A stretch of 64,000 bases of DNA from Bremia lactucae. Lineage: Eukaryota > Oomycota > Peronosporomycetes > Peronosporales > Peronosporaceae. This document shows, one piece after another, positions 56,201 through 64,000 of this stretch. The notes under the pieces were generated by a model. The model was not told the origin of the DNA. It saw nothing but the letters and a program-made list of their open reading frames with translations, and ran no database searches. How positions within the stretch are numbered: position 1 is the stretch's first letter; each line of letters begins with the position of its first letter. Made by a program: the position numbers and the translations under genes. Where the stretch lies: the NCBI RefSeq assembly GCF_004359215.1, contig NC_090610.1, forward strand, positions 1,367,464 to 1,431,463, read 5' to 3'.

Positions 56201-58944
56201 CACGATTTATATTTTTGAATCATTCACCGCGGCTATTGCAGATGACTCCGATTATATTAGACAAGAAGGGAAACCGCGGCCGAGCCTACTCTCGGGAGGC
56301 CAATTGCACCGTAAAAGAGGGCGAAGCTGTTGTAATCTATCACCTTATAGGTCCCGAGAAGTATGTAGCTGGTCTGCGCATTCGCGATATGACTACTGAT
56401 AGCCAAGAGGATGTGGGCAACTGGAGTCCGAACTTGCCGCTCTTTAAGCTAGCTTCGAAGCTTAGTGACCCTAATGTGGCGTTCAACATAGCGGAAGAAA
56501 CTGTCTTCTGGACGCGAGGAAGCTTAGGAAATGGTCCTGTTTGCAGCGTGAGCACCCGTGAGACGGCCGAGACGATCTTTGTAACTGTGAAAGATGTCTC
56601 TGCTAGTCCTAATTATCGTATTGAGAATCGCTCGACTCGTTACTCTTTTCGATATGTGCAACGCGGCGTGAAAACAGCGGAGGAGCTTGTTTTAAAGCCT
56701 TTGGAAAGCCACTCGTTTGCTTGGGAAGATCCAACGGGTGATATGGAGCTGCGTGTGACTGCGTCCCACTGGAAAATACCGACGCTAGTTGATTTTATGC
56801 GAATTGGTGAAGTGAAGCATGCACCCGAGGGCCTTTTTGGCGAGGTGTACATTGATGGCTCGACACGAGTGTTTGCTTTGGGAGATACAAAGGTGTATTC
56901 TGAAGTCCGACGGCGTGCAATTTCTAGAGACTGGCTTAGCAACACAGTAATTGACGTTTCAATGCACGGACTCGGAATCACGCTGGTGGATGAGCAACCG
57001 CAAGAAATTTTAAACATTACTATGGAAAACATTAGGTTCGACTCGAAGACTGGGTCCCGCCGTGTTTGTTTGATGGTTCACCATGTTCAATTTGATGATA
57101 TGACCCCGCACGCTGTGTACCCAGTAGTTTTTGCTCCCGTCGACAGTGGATTTAATAGTGATAAACGCGAGGGGTGGCTTCCCGGTGACGGGGAACGACC
57201 ATTCTTCACGCTTAGCTTTGAAACTCTTCCGCAAAGTGGCATCGTCATTGTTAATGATTTTGACTTGCAGGTTGAACCCATGACAGTGAAATTGAATTTG
57301 GAATACTTGCTAGGAATAAATAACTTGCTTTTTCAGTTTATTCCAGGAAGCGATGAGGCTACCATATTACAGCAAGGCCTGGAAGCTAAGAATGCGATGC
57401 TTCAACTAAATGTTCCATTTCCCGATAACTCGATTTCGTCTGGCATGCTAATGTATTTTAAACGCTGGCGCATGAGTGGATACGAACTTGACTTAGTGTT
57501 TGACTCGCTGCAAGAAGACAAGGGCGAAGGCATATCGGCAATATTAGGCACTACCATGGGAAGTATCGTTGGCGGAATTGCTCACGTAACGCCCGAGTTT
57601 CACTTTGGTGAAATTGTCTACTACAATCGCTTCTTCTACGAATATGATTTAATTTATGATGTTGTGCTGAAGATTGTCTACTCTGTAATAGGTCAGTGGT
57701 ATAAAATTGTTGGCAGTGTAGAAATGCTGGGTGATCCAGTTGGTCTCGCTACAGATATTGTGGATGGGTTTGCACTGGCTGCGCGTCAATTAAAGCGCGA
57801 TATAAAAGGAAAGAGCCGTCGAAAGGGTGAGAGTGCCATTACTGTTGTTCAAACGGTCTTCGGCGTGCCCTTGAGGTCTATCGGAAAAGTGTCGAATGGA
57901 TTAGGTGATGTGGTCAAGAAAGCTACGTATTTTAAAAGTCAGGAGGATACGAATGAGCCACGCCACATTCCTGAAGGCTTCGTGCAGAGCGGAAAGGTCC
58001 TTGGAAAGAGTATTGCGTACGGGGTGTCAGGCTTTGTAAAGGAGCCGGTTCGCGGAGCAAAGAGAGGAGGATTTAAAGGATTCGCGAAGGGTGTTGGCCG
58101 TGGTACGTTGCAACTCGTTGCATCTCCTGTTGTTGGTACTTTGGGTGTAGTTGAAAAAATGTCGCAGTCTATGAGCAACACTACCCACCTGATGGACGAG
58201 AAGCCATTTAATGGGACTCGTCGTCCTGCACGGAATTTGCAGGCAGGATCGCTTAAACAACTTTCAGATTCAAATGTAATTACGGAGGTGGAGGTGCACT
58301 GCTTGTACATCGAAGGTTTGCCGGACAATGTTAGCCCAAAGGTTGTGGTGCGTGTATATTCACAGACAAATGGCTATCCGGCGACCGAACTGGGACTTTA
58401 TAAGTCGTCAACAGCGCGGCACACTGGCACCCCCACGTATGACCAGTCGTGGCTCGTTGGCGTATCCTCGATTGACACATTTATTGAAGTGAATGTATAT
58501 CATAAGCGCAAGCCGCTTCCGAAGAAGCGACTTGGTTATGTTCGCTTTTCAATGGAAGAGATTTTTCGCGAATTCGAGTCTATTCCTGCAAAATTGTTGG
58601 CAGATACAAACGTCAAAATGCAGCTTAAGCGCCGCAAGCGAGTTCGCGGGAGTATCATTTGCAAGCTTGCCTCAGCGAGCGAACACCGGATGGAAATCCG
58701 TGATGATTCGTGGCGGCAGCGACTAAATCGCGCACCGAAATCGGGGAGTAGTTTCTTATCAGAAGATGAAGACGAAGGTTTCGAAGATTACGACCAGGAA
58801 GTGAGCGTGCTTAGTGGAAGCTCAATCTGCCTTGATAGTACGTTTCCGCCTTCTCCGGTTGGGTTTCCGCTGCAGGATTGTGAAACGGAGGCAAAGATCT
58901 ATTTGAGCATTCGTTACGTGAACGACATGCGACGTTACGCTTAA
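50281..58944 (+). CDS. VPS13-family bridge-like lipid transfer protein with two EF-hand pairs
   Basis: One uninterrupted frame, 2,887 residues from ATG 50281; the frame is open 162 nt further upstream but has no ATG there. Order: a hydrophobic amino end (MLLLGSLVVFAAFGDIIL), chorein-like repeats (LVIAGLHLGLTLDPAEKW), EF-hands at about residues 875 (DTDGGGTLDLSE) and 917 (DSDGSGDISFEE), more repeats, EF-hands at about 1315 (DQDGSGELDTEE) and 1379 (DTDKSGQVSWEE), a VAB-like region (PFWIQNRSGLDLRFKL, about 1843), the VPS13 carboxyl signature (IDVSMHGLGITLVDEQPQEI, about 2223; GDPVGLATDIVDGF, about 2483; GFVKEPVRGAKRGGFKGFAK, about 2583) and a C2-like domain (2668-2775). VPS13 proteins bridge membranes and move lipids at contact sites. 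Loop residues of all four EF-hands fit calcium binding. The subtype and exact start are unsure. Confidence 0.9.
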   Translation: MWTPLFMLLLGSLVVFAAFGDIILTQLLRKFAGSVVGKEFCVIWSFRDGSLELRDLVLGNHVLPNIEPLLGLPLGFKRLDMKRLLFVLPFLGFLVRCISGRTARMESKLVIAGLHLGLTLDPAEKWMWKREENAERCDEAVKQAAKMRIIRVNNWTAVIVQKLKDLASLRELIRDADKQQSQKALEQEPPKSAFWHLWVDKLLNSFELRVQTFSLVICDEYSNSSVGIAIQELGISQNCSIDENRLKRSLRLVNYEMFLNPKHIETANVCHLIAPLTMEIGVIMPFIFQSLVMGQGNVERAFELEILFSKDQALEVQLRPAQASMLLNLLQPINYYYDWQTAASIADDLACIQLEPSESEEYMSLFIRQWQLDNDFGFLRRLIEGFMQKEMVVKRMARLDELESKMLAMRLLYLRSLSLGWTIPNGGSPLPFVSEEDVERGNLRHFIENSVDHYVDKNKIPATPPTFHLLRLSLKMSRMNTRLIMNNEKKLMTFFVHDVSFEMHYRMTKTDKNDTMIELALDAARFGLLDDRGAASNVFCQVMDRNPEADDMLGLVILQRGDGYMDIGVKLKHLSLLLVFDPLLFTLYQFLPAIGIDEKEQMRFIAHEMANCMDSPEHRDAVKRVYVEDLPKQYSPLMLGGMPIGCSIILHGCEFCLIGDFSTIKSPVLAFTADINLRVLSSERSEAVELELADVALTPCTIVLRDDGIELDIGEVRTILELEGEGVDFSMGYRIAVGELNRESSKLDNSALKGPAKSASSLWNVARKVASKPQVIEVDHPDIEEVEEHIIYRDRTKAGARRKLTMQVSDFAVNLSSTDLGILLSIVASLNESMKEDIEVIKKRQESEVRINKARRVVEENRYMNKLKKEFKLRDTDGGGTLDLSEIKSLIRSAADCDNLTKTEFDAIVADFVSIVDSDGSGDISFEEFSSALSRDKILYPRLHCKGVTITGQEYVHPDMQRTKVPFLSGDKANTLANAAALVSFWECYEEQVGASKSSLMGQRPITVQKKMVRTFKNYEYAQEAWNRIINPSLIKPIEQTPWLLSKEMNMGGRGDVIDQLLSILKDDDINQASLISAFNPEQQLFVQTVVSTCFGGFYMRMIDDMLPMGMPAIETSLEELGIYANFSVWEGGSSVSATEFPDQGRSGNNFGVAKISFNVYGNYYNAKVRQVEPFIEFYQGTLDIKKELESPLMIIYSSDRYFQFNVTSSFMEAVNTNVASFSKAEHRSEAVRPHVKEIGALFWLLNDSGVNVKYYMVSKQQKKGHVREEVVTAVTAVSTGSTHACTLLSTIEEEQYEQQSLKEKQLRQAFRSADQDGSGELDTEEVRAVLRSVYEEEDKQRRPSGSKNVLMRRRSSSCMLENESEFAKVVEDFIALADTDKSGQVSWEEFKTAIAKSRVMVERYLSVEIEGYQAIHGVPLMSIGQTQVYELTPFFEDVESEESIAELYDLGVALLTKIERPTRQELQKAYACLHRVKEMDDNYEWIDSYYADCMRQYLPVLAAIHISVDGLYGLQVKISGAEFIRNGTAKNTELLMYNELGDIACCNPKHNGGDNCYFMMSALGTISIPLNLVGAGTFAIRQTGETEWSNQLKLSVSDQRLYKKMTKFEQLEVQKAVRGDGHSSVLSAKRAKEKLGMNAILPDPNEFVPAGKEVVYPSSSCIDNQPTIVVETISANSPQLGTWSLTIQPQLVLHNVLPCGVEYAIVQAGDCPLDTLTNKKEFRITDNAGREKNSRSVKILGQIDYFSYVGEVNCRRMWIESGKSIQVFGLDLSKPALMKIRHCASETSRAATWSAPFLVHLETSRQSFNEDAFKLHFSDGPNFVFHPQWEENAARSVYFYTPFWIQNRSGLDLRFKLSRGRVCTIEEHRLFFPDAKEIPLMVVAPPDKALLSVRPYQVTPNTYEGESLMSETTAKCLPNFDKLGWSDPVDLATVSRKGELRPSGSGDYSFVFAYEIRAAPAQFFRSKIIVISPRFIFLNHSPRLLQMTPIILDKKGNRGRAYSREANCTVKEGEAVVIYHLIGPEKYVAGLRIRDMTTDSQEDVGNWSPNLPLFKLASKLSDPNVAFNIAEETVFWTRGSLGNGPVCSVSTRETAETIFVTVKDVSASPNYRIENRSTRYSFRYVQRGVKTAEELVLKPLESHSFAWEDPTGDMELRVTASHWKIPTLVDFMRIGEVKHAPEGLFGEVYIDGSTRVFALGDTKVYSEVRRRAISRDWLSNTVIDVSMHGLGITLVDEQPQEILNITMENIRFDSKTGSRRVCLMVHHVQFDDMTPHAVYPVVFAPVDSGFNSDKREGWLPGDGERPFFTLSFETLPQSGIVIVNDFDLQVEPMTVKLNLEYLLGINNLLFQFIPGSDEATILQQGLEAKNAMLQLNVPFPDNSISSGMLMYFKRWRMSGYELDLVFDSLQEDKGEGISAILGTTMGSIVGGIAHVTPEFHFGEIVYYNRFFYEYDLIYDVVLKIVYSVIGQWYKIVGSVEMLGDPVGLATDIVDGFALAARQLKRDIKGKSRRKGESAITVVQTVFGVPLRSIGKVSNGLGDVVKKATYFKSQEDTNEPRHIPEGFVQSGKVLGKSIAYGVSGFVKEPVRGAKRGGFKGFAKGVGRGTLQLVASPVVGTLGVVEKMSQSMSNTTHLMDEKPFNGTRRPARNLQAGSLKQLSDSNVITEVEVHCLYIEGLPDNVSPKVVVRVYSQTNGYPATELGLYKSSTARHTGTPTYDQSWLVGVSSIDTFIEVNVYHKRKPLPKKRLGYVRFSMEEIFREFESIPAKLLADTNVKMQLKRRKRVRGSIICKLASASEHRMEIRDDSWRQRLNRAPKSGSSFLSEDEDEGFEDYDQEVSVLSGSSICLDSTFPPSPVGFPLQDCETEAKIYLSIRYVNDMRRYA

Positions 58945-59402
58945 GATGAGAAGTGAAAATAATGTTTAGGTTGCGTCGATCACAATTGCCATTTTGTTAC
59001 GTTTTGAAAAGTTACTTTGTGCTCCCAAGTACAAAAGGATTCAAAAACAAGCCATAATTGTATTCAGAATCTGAATCAATTTCCTCCCCCAATCTCAGAA
59101 CAGCAATAAATATCCTAGTTACTAACCTTCAAGGCTTGTCAAATCACCTAGTTGTTTCACGCTTTATACGGAATGCTTGAAGAGGAACGTTGAGATAGGA
59201 GAGGTAGCGGCTAAGGACTTAGAGCCTGTCGAATGATAAGCTTTGGTCAGTTTCAGCTGTAGAAAACCGCTCGGACACGAGAGAAAGCAAGGTAAGGCAG
59301 ATAGCGCAAATTATATAATAGAATCCTTATATTTCAGTGCGACAGACTTTCTCTTTACTCTACAAGACTACTATCAAACAGGTTATGAGCCCAAGCTCAG
59401 AG
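58945..59402. other. Intergenic region after the VPS13 gene
   Basis: About 450 bp, AT-rich at first. I see no gene or repeat. The copia gag begins at about 59403. Confidence 0.5.
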
Positions 59403-60746
59403 ATGAAAGACAACATTAACGCAGGCACCGCCGACAGCCAGTCACGAAAGGGCTGTGTCGGAGCCTGCTGTGGTCGTCCCTCCTCACGCTCACGAAAGAA
59501 GCGCGGACGCCAGTACGCTAGAGAGGGTTCTCACGATGCTGAGCGGCATGGACGAGCGCATTAAGAAAATAATATGTCATAGGCGAGGATTGTGGAAGAT
59601 GAGCGCAAGGAAGGAGCTGTTGACAGCGGCACGTTCAGCTGCTGACTTTGCGGGAAAGTTACATCGAAACGCTCTCGAGACGCTCTCGACTGGTCGGACT
59701 TGCGAAATCATCAAGCGCCGTGTCCTGCGATGGGAAGGCGTGACGGTTTCAGACCCACAAAACATCAAGGTGCGCCGCAGCGCGCGCAGCCGCCACCTCG
59801 ACCGCCCCATCGCCCTCGAACCAGCAGCTGCCAAAGCCGCAAATCCCAGTGGAAGATCCTAGGACGACTCATGTTGGACTCGGATCTGTTTTATTCTATT
59901 GGGCAAGACCTTTTGGCGACAAGTGTACATGGCTCATGAATCGTGCAAGTTTATCTGGACCGAAAATGTGAAGACAGATGTACAAGGACAGTACTTGACA
60001 GGCACTGCGGAACGCTATTTTAATAAGCAAGTCGACACTTGGTGGGCTGTGCTACCGACTTTGCAGTACATGACGCAGCGTATGCTTGACACGTTCAAGA
60101 CCAACATCACTGCAGCTCAAACGATGAAACTATTTACAGCAGAAAGTGACTTTAAGCGCTCGTGGCCGGGACATTATCGGTACCTCGTCGCGGTCAGCGA
60201 TGCAGCTGGCGGGGCCGAGCAGCAGGCGCTCGACCCCATCTTACGTTACGCATCGCCTGAACTATCAACAATTATGATGGCTAAGTACCAGACGCATCGC
60301 GCCGACTATATCGAGCATGCTGAAAAACTTGCGCACTTGGTGCAGACGATTGAGATGGAATCTCAATCTGGACGTGCCTTTGGAAGAGAACAGGTCGCTC
60401 ATGTACGTTGCGAAAGGAAACACATACCTACTATGGATGTGAAAAGGCAGGACACGTGTAGAAACAAGAAAATTGGCAGCACAAATTGGAGGCCGTCGAG
60501 GCAAGGGCGGTGGAAATATTGTGCTCGCGATTGCCGAAGGCACCAGTGCGAGGAACTCGCGTCATGCTCTGTTGTCCAAGACACTGTCGATTAGGAGCGT
60601 CACCGATTGTGTTGGCGACAATTGGATTCTAGACAGTGGATCCAGTTGCCACCTAGTCAACAATACGTCTTTATTAAAATATGCGTTCATGAGTGCCATC
60701 TGGCTGATGGCGGATCAGTCAACCTGTCACGTGTCGGTAGCGTGGT
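59403..60746 (+). mobile_element. Copia element: gag and protease, decayed
   Basis: Gag starts at ATG 59403 (MKDNINAGTADSQSRKG), then shifts frame into SEPAVVVPPHAHERSADAST and LERVLTMLSGMDERIKKI. The main gag block is 59935-60594 ([40 protein letters not shown]). A zinc knuckle remnant ([10 protein letters not shown]) lies at about 60425-60455 in another frame. Protease follows in the frame of 60473 with NWILDSGSSCHLVNNTSLL (about 60622-60678), keeping the D-S-G catalytic triplet. The reading is interrupted at 60746 by a solo LTR and resumes at 61203. Confidence 0.8.
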
Positions 60747-61197
60747 TGTAACGGGGCACTACGACTTGTACTGTTTCAGTACAAGTCCACTTCGCACTGC
60801 TTCAGTTGCGAGTGGTGCCTTACGTTAAGTGACGTACACTGTACGTGCAGAGGAAGACTTCTCTTAAGACAACTAGACTTAAGAGGGTAAAATGAAAACT
60901 GTATTAAGAATAATTAAGTGTCTCTTGTTCTATCTGTGTAATGCTAACTTAATTATAATCTAATACTAAACATGTAATGAATTCTTATCTCTATCTTATT
61001 TGTAACTCTCTCTGATTACTCCTGCAGCTGATTAGTCTGCGGAATAAATAGATATAATGGCCTATACCTATTTACGGATAAGAATTCTGAATATTACTAT
61101 ATAAAGTAATATCCTCCAAATATTATCTACCTTTTAGATTATATATTAATTAACAACCTTTAAGTATTAATTTCATGTAACGATACACCCTATTACA
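60747..61197 (-). repeat. Solo LTR, family A, with 5-bp target-site duplication
   Basis: 451 bp; in + coordinates TGTAACGGGG...CCCTATTACA, in reverse orientation relative to 519-955. It is flanked by GTGGT at 60742-60746 and GTGGT at 61198-61202. Removing it with one GTGGT restores the copia reading (SRVGSVV then LTVLAEGQHWDNTLTNFY). It therefore inserted into an existing copia element and later lost its interior by LTR-LTR recombination. Confidence 0.95.
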
Positions 61198-64000
61198 GTG
61201 GTACTTACTGTGTTAGCTGAAGGGCAACATTGGGACAACACGTTGACTAACTTCTATCTCGCGTCAGAGCTCTCGCGAAATATAATTTCGTACGGAAAGC
61301 TCGAGCGCAAAGGGTACGGACTAGTGTATGATAGGACAAAGCGAGCACTAGCAAGGCGCAGCGATGGTGAAGTTATATTTGACATATCGATGAAAAATAA
61401 TGTACTTTACGTAGAGACAATGGAGCTGGTTCGCAGTCCAAGTACTTCTTGTGACGTTCTTATGGCAATAGTAATGCATGAAATATCGGACGAGTCGGAC
61501 ACGGACATACAGATTGGATCACTGCACCACTTCTACCAGCGTCTGGGACATTTGGCTTATGGCGCGGCTGAGCAGATGGTAAGAGATCCGGCATCTAGCA
61601 TCAAGATTACGGACCATTCAAGACCTTCGTGCTGAATGGAAGCAAACAAAGAATGCGCAGTCGCACAAAGACACGGGTGCTCAGTCGCCTATCGACTGTA
61701 TTTGTGGCGTCATATGCTCGGACCTTAAGGGTCCGATGACACCGTGGGACGGACTTGGAAACCGATACTTAAATAATTTCGTAGATCACAAGTCAGATTA
61801 CTGTCGCGTATTTATCGCCAAGACCAATGATCAAGTGGCAAAAAAACTCGGGCATTTTATGGCATTATTCAAGCGTCAGTTCGGCTGTCGCTTACATGTG
61901 CTAAGGGCGGACGCCGGAGGCGAGTATAAGAACGTTGACCAGTTTTGCAAGTCTACAGGTTTTCAAGACGAGTCAGTGAAGCGGGAAATCAAGCATATGA
62001 TGGTAAAGCTGAGAGAATGCACCGGACATTGCTTAACATGGCTTGCTCGACAATGTTTCCTAGTCGACTCCCTTGATCATTATGGGGTGATGCTGTTGAG
62101 TATGCTTCATACAGTTTCAATCGCAGCCCGAAAAGCGCTAACGAAAAGCGAGCATCGTCGACGGAGGATCTTACGAAGCGTGCTCCTGATTTAAGTGAAA
62201 TTGTGGATTGGATCTGTGTGCTCTGTATACCGCGATTCGCGAAAAAAATCGCTGGCAAAGAGGTCTCAGGTCCACGTTATAATTTGACGCAGCGACGAAA
62301 TTAAGGATTTCTGCAGTAGGAGAACAAGGTTGTGATGACGAAGCAGGTAAAGGACATCGGAACCCTAATCAATTCGCAAAACATTCATCTACATTTGATT
62401 CCGAGGACCAATCAGATGTTGTGAGTTTTGACAGGTTCAGGTGATGCTGTCTTGGGTTTAGCTACGAAAGGTCGAAGTGGAAAGAAGAAGTTCAAGTTAT
62501 CGACGCGTGCTGCGCACAGGACTGGAGGTGCAACGCAAATGATGCAGTCTTTTGGAGATCAGGAGGAGCAAGGCCGCGAATTTAGCGTCGTGGCACACTT
62601 TTACGAGCGTAATCTCAGGAATTATGGCCCAGCAATGTGCAGCAGCAAGCGCGAAGGATGGGAGATAGCCATGCGTGAGGAGATAGAAGCGCGGGAAGAA
62701 CATAAGGTTCGTTTAATCAAGCGAGGCAGCATCAGTAGTGCACTGCACCAAATGGGTGTTTAAAACAAAAACCGATGTGCACGGCGTACGTGAGCGGCTC
62801 AAGGCTCGGCTTGTTGCGTGCGGAAACGAGCAATTTTTGGAGTTGATTACCAGCTTACCTTCGCAGCAGCCATGGACATATCAACGGTGAAGGTGCTACT
62901 TGCTCTGGCTACGACATGGGGAGTGCCCGCAAAGCACGGGGTTATACCCAACGCTTACGCAAAAGCGGATGAGGAGTCTCAACTTGATAAATTATGCAGG
63001 TTACCCAAGGCATGAATATCGACGAAGAGACTGTGAAGAATTTAGGCGTGTCAAGTAAGAATGAGCTATCGTTGGAATTGTGCAAGAGCTTGTGCGGGCA
63101 TTAGCAAGCCGGTCGATTATGGAGGTAGCTTTTGCATACCAAGTTGCGCGATGCGGGATTCACACAGTGCGCGGCTGACATGTGTCACTACTGGAAGCGC
63201 GATGACCAGGACATTGTTGTAGTGAGGTTCCATGTGGATAACCTTCTTGTCAAAGGTGCCGATGCGGCTGCGGTTGATGCTTTGCAAAGCTTTCAAGCTT
63301 GTCAATTTTGAATCTTGGCTTATTGAGCAAGTCTTAAGAATGCGAGTGGTGCTTAACGACGATGGTGGCTATGTACTGGATTAGGAGGAGTCAATTTTTG
63401 ATTTTCTACGCGAATACGGACTCTCAGATGCCAACTCTACGCTTGGTGCTACGCTTGGTGCTGACTGTTACGATGTGCGCTCAAGTGACAGCGCGTTTAT
63501 CAAAAATTAGGGCAATAATAGATTACCAACATGAAGGTTTTTTTAGTCGCTGGTTGGGTCGCTGCTTTGGGTAGCGCGATGCACAATACCCGACAATGCG
63601 TTCGCAGTGCAAGGCGAGGCGACATACTTGTCAGCCTTTGCTTCACGATTAGAAGCTTGCAAAGCGGGTGGCGCGCTACTTAAAGGGTACAAGGTCGATG
63701 AAGGTAAACATGAGACCAAGCAAAATTAGGAAAATGTTAATTGTGCTCAAAAGTTACAGTGACGCCGATTTCGCCGCAGACAGAATGACAGGAAGTCACT
63801 GACCGGAGGTAATTTACTTCTCAACGGCATGACAATCGGCTGGAGCGACATGAAACACAGTGGCGTGTCCCTAGACGATGGCAGCAGAATTTGTGGCGGC
63901 ATCGGAGGTTGCCCGAGAGCTTTTAGGCGTGCGGGAAATGTGATTCGAAATTGTCCATGTGCCAATGCTAATGAATGTGGACAATCAGGCTGCTATACGG
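61198..64000 (+). mobile_element. Copia element: integrase, RT and RNase H, decayed, running past the window end
   Basis: GAG-pre-integrase region (SLHHFYQRLGHLAYGAAEQM, about 61530-61590, with the His pair), integrase core (GVICSDLKGPMTPWDGLG, 61705-61755; VLRADAGGEYKNVDQF, 61898-61945), RT start (REGWEIAMREEIEAREEHKV, 62650-62710; VRERLKARLVACGNEQF near 62788-62840), degenerate RT (LALATTWGVPAKHGVIPNAY, 62900-62960; VARCGIHTVRG), where the YVDD region is destroyed near 63200-63260, and RNase H (KLAKRVARYLKGT, about 63655-63690; SYSDADFAADRNDRKSLTGG, 63750-63810). Stops and shifts occur in every domain. The 3' LTR is outside the window. Confidence 0.8.

Noticed and set aside
1..64000. tRNA, rRNA or snRNA genes
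   Set aside because: No cloverleaf with A/B boxes or rRNA-like sequence was recognised by eye; a tRNAscan-type search would be needed to exclude them.

Overview
The window looks like nuclear DNA of an oomycete, probably a repeat-rich plant-associated Peronosporales species (Phytophthora or a downy mildew). This rests on short introns (40-108 nt, GT-AG), dense gypsy and copia LTR retroelements plus a MULE, and single-copy eukaryotic genes (CSTF3, FANCI, PEX5, a VPS13 protein) packed between repeats. Genus and species are inference; nothing here names them.

Layout. 1-24340 is almost entirely decayed retrotransposon: Ty3/gypsy fragments on both strands, Ty1/copia fragments, LTRs of two families (A, ends TGTAACGGGG...CCCCGTTACA, about 440 bp; B, about 480 bp), a head-to-head palindrome, a scrambled gypsy element (11210-16751) and a relic of a small secreted-type protein gene (21301-21665). 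24474-35154 is a gene island: a GOLD/coiled-coil/F-box-like gene carrying two apparent frameshifts, then CSTF3 (+, five exons) and FANCI (-, six exons), which converge with stop codons only 6 bp apart. 35255-46613 is a second repeat block: an LTR-A chromovirus with a 100-N assembly gap, a MULE with about 48-bp inverted ends, and a minus-strand LTR-B gypsy element that has lost its reverse transcriptase. 46801-58944 is a second island: PEX5 (three exons), an unidentified decayed gene, and a single-exon 2,887-residue VPS13-family gene with four EF-hands. 59400-64000 is a decayed copia element interrupted by a solo LTR-A with a 5-bp target-site duplication.

The genes serve separate housekeeping jobs: mRNA 3'-end processing (CSTF3), interstrand crosslink repair (FANCI), peroxisomal import (PEX5) and bridge-like lipid transfer (VPS13). 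I see no operon-like link among them.

The most novel signal is in the retroelements. Copies of both LTR families carry an open reading frame on the strand opposite to gag-pol, starting about 70-155 bp inside the 3' LTR and running back over the integrase tail. Where the carboxyl end is visible it has basic clusters and leucine-heptad coiled coil. This may be a conserved antisense accessory gene; selection on it has to be tested with more copies.
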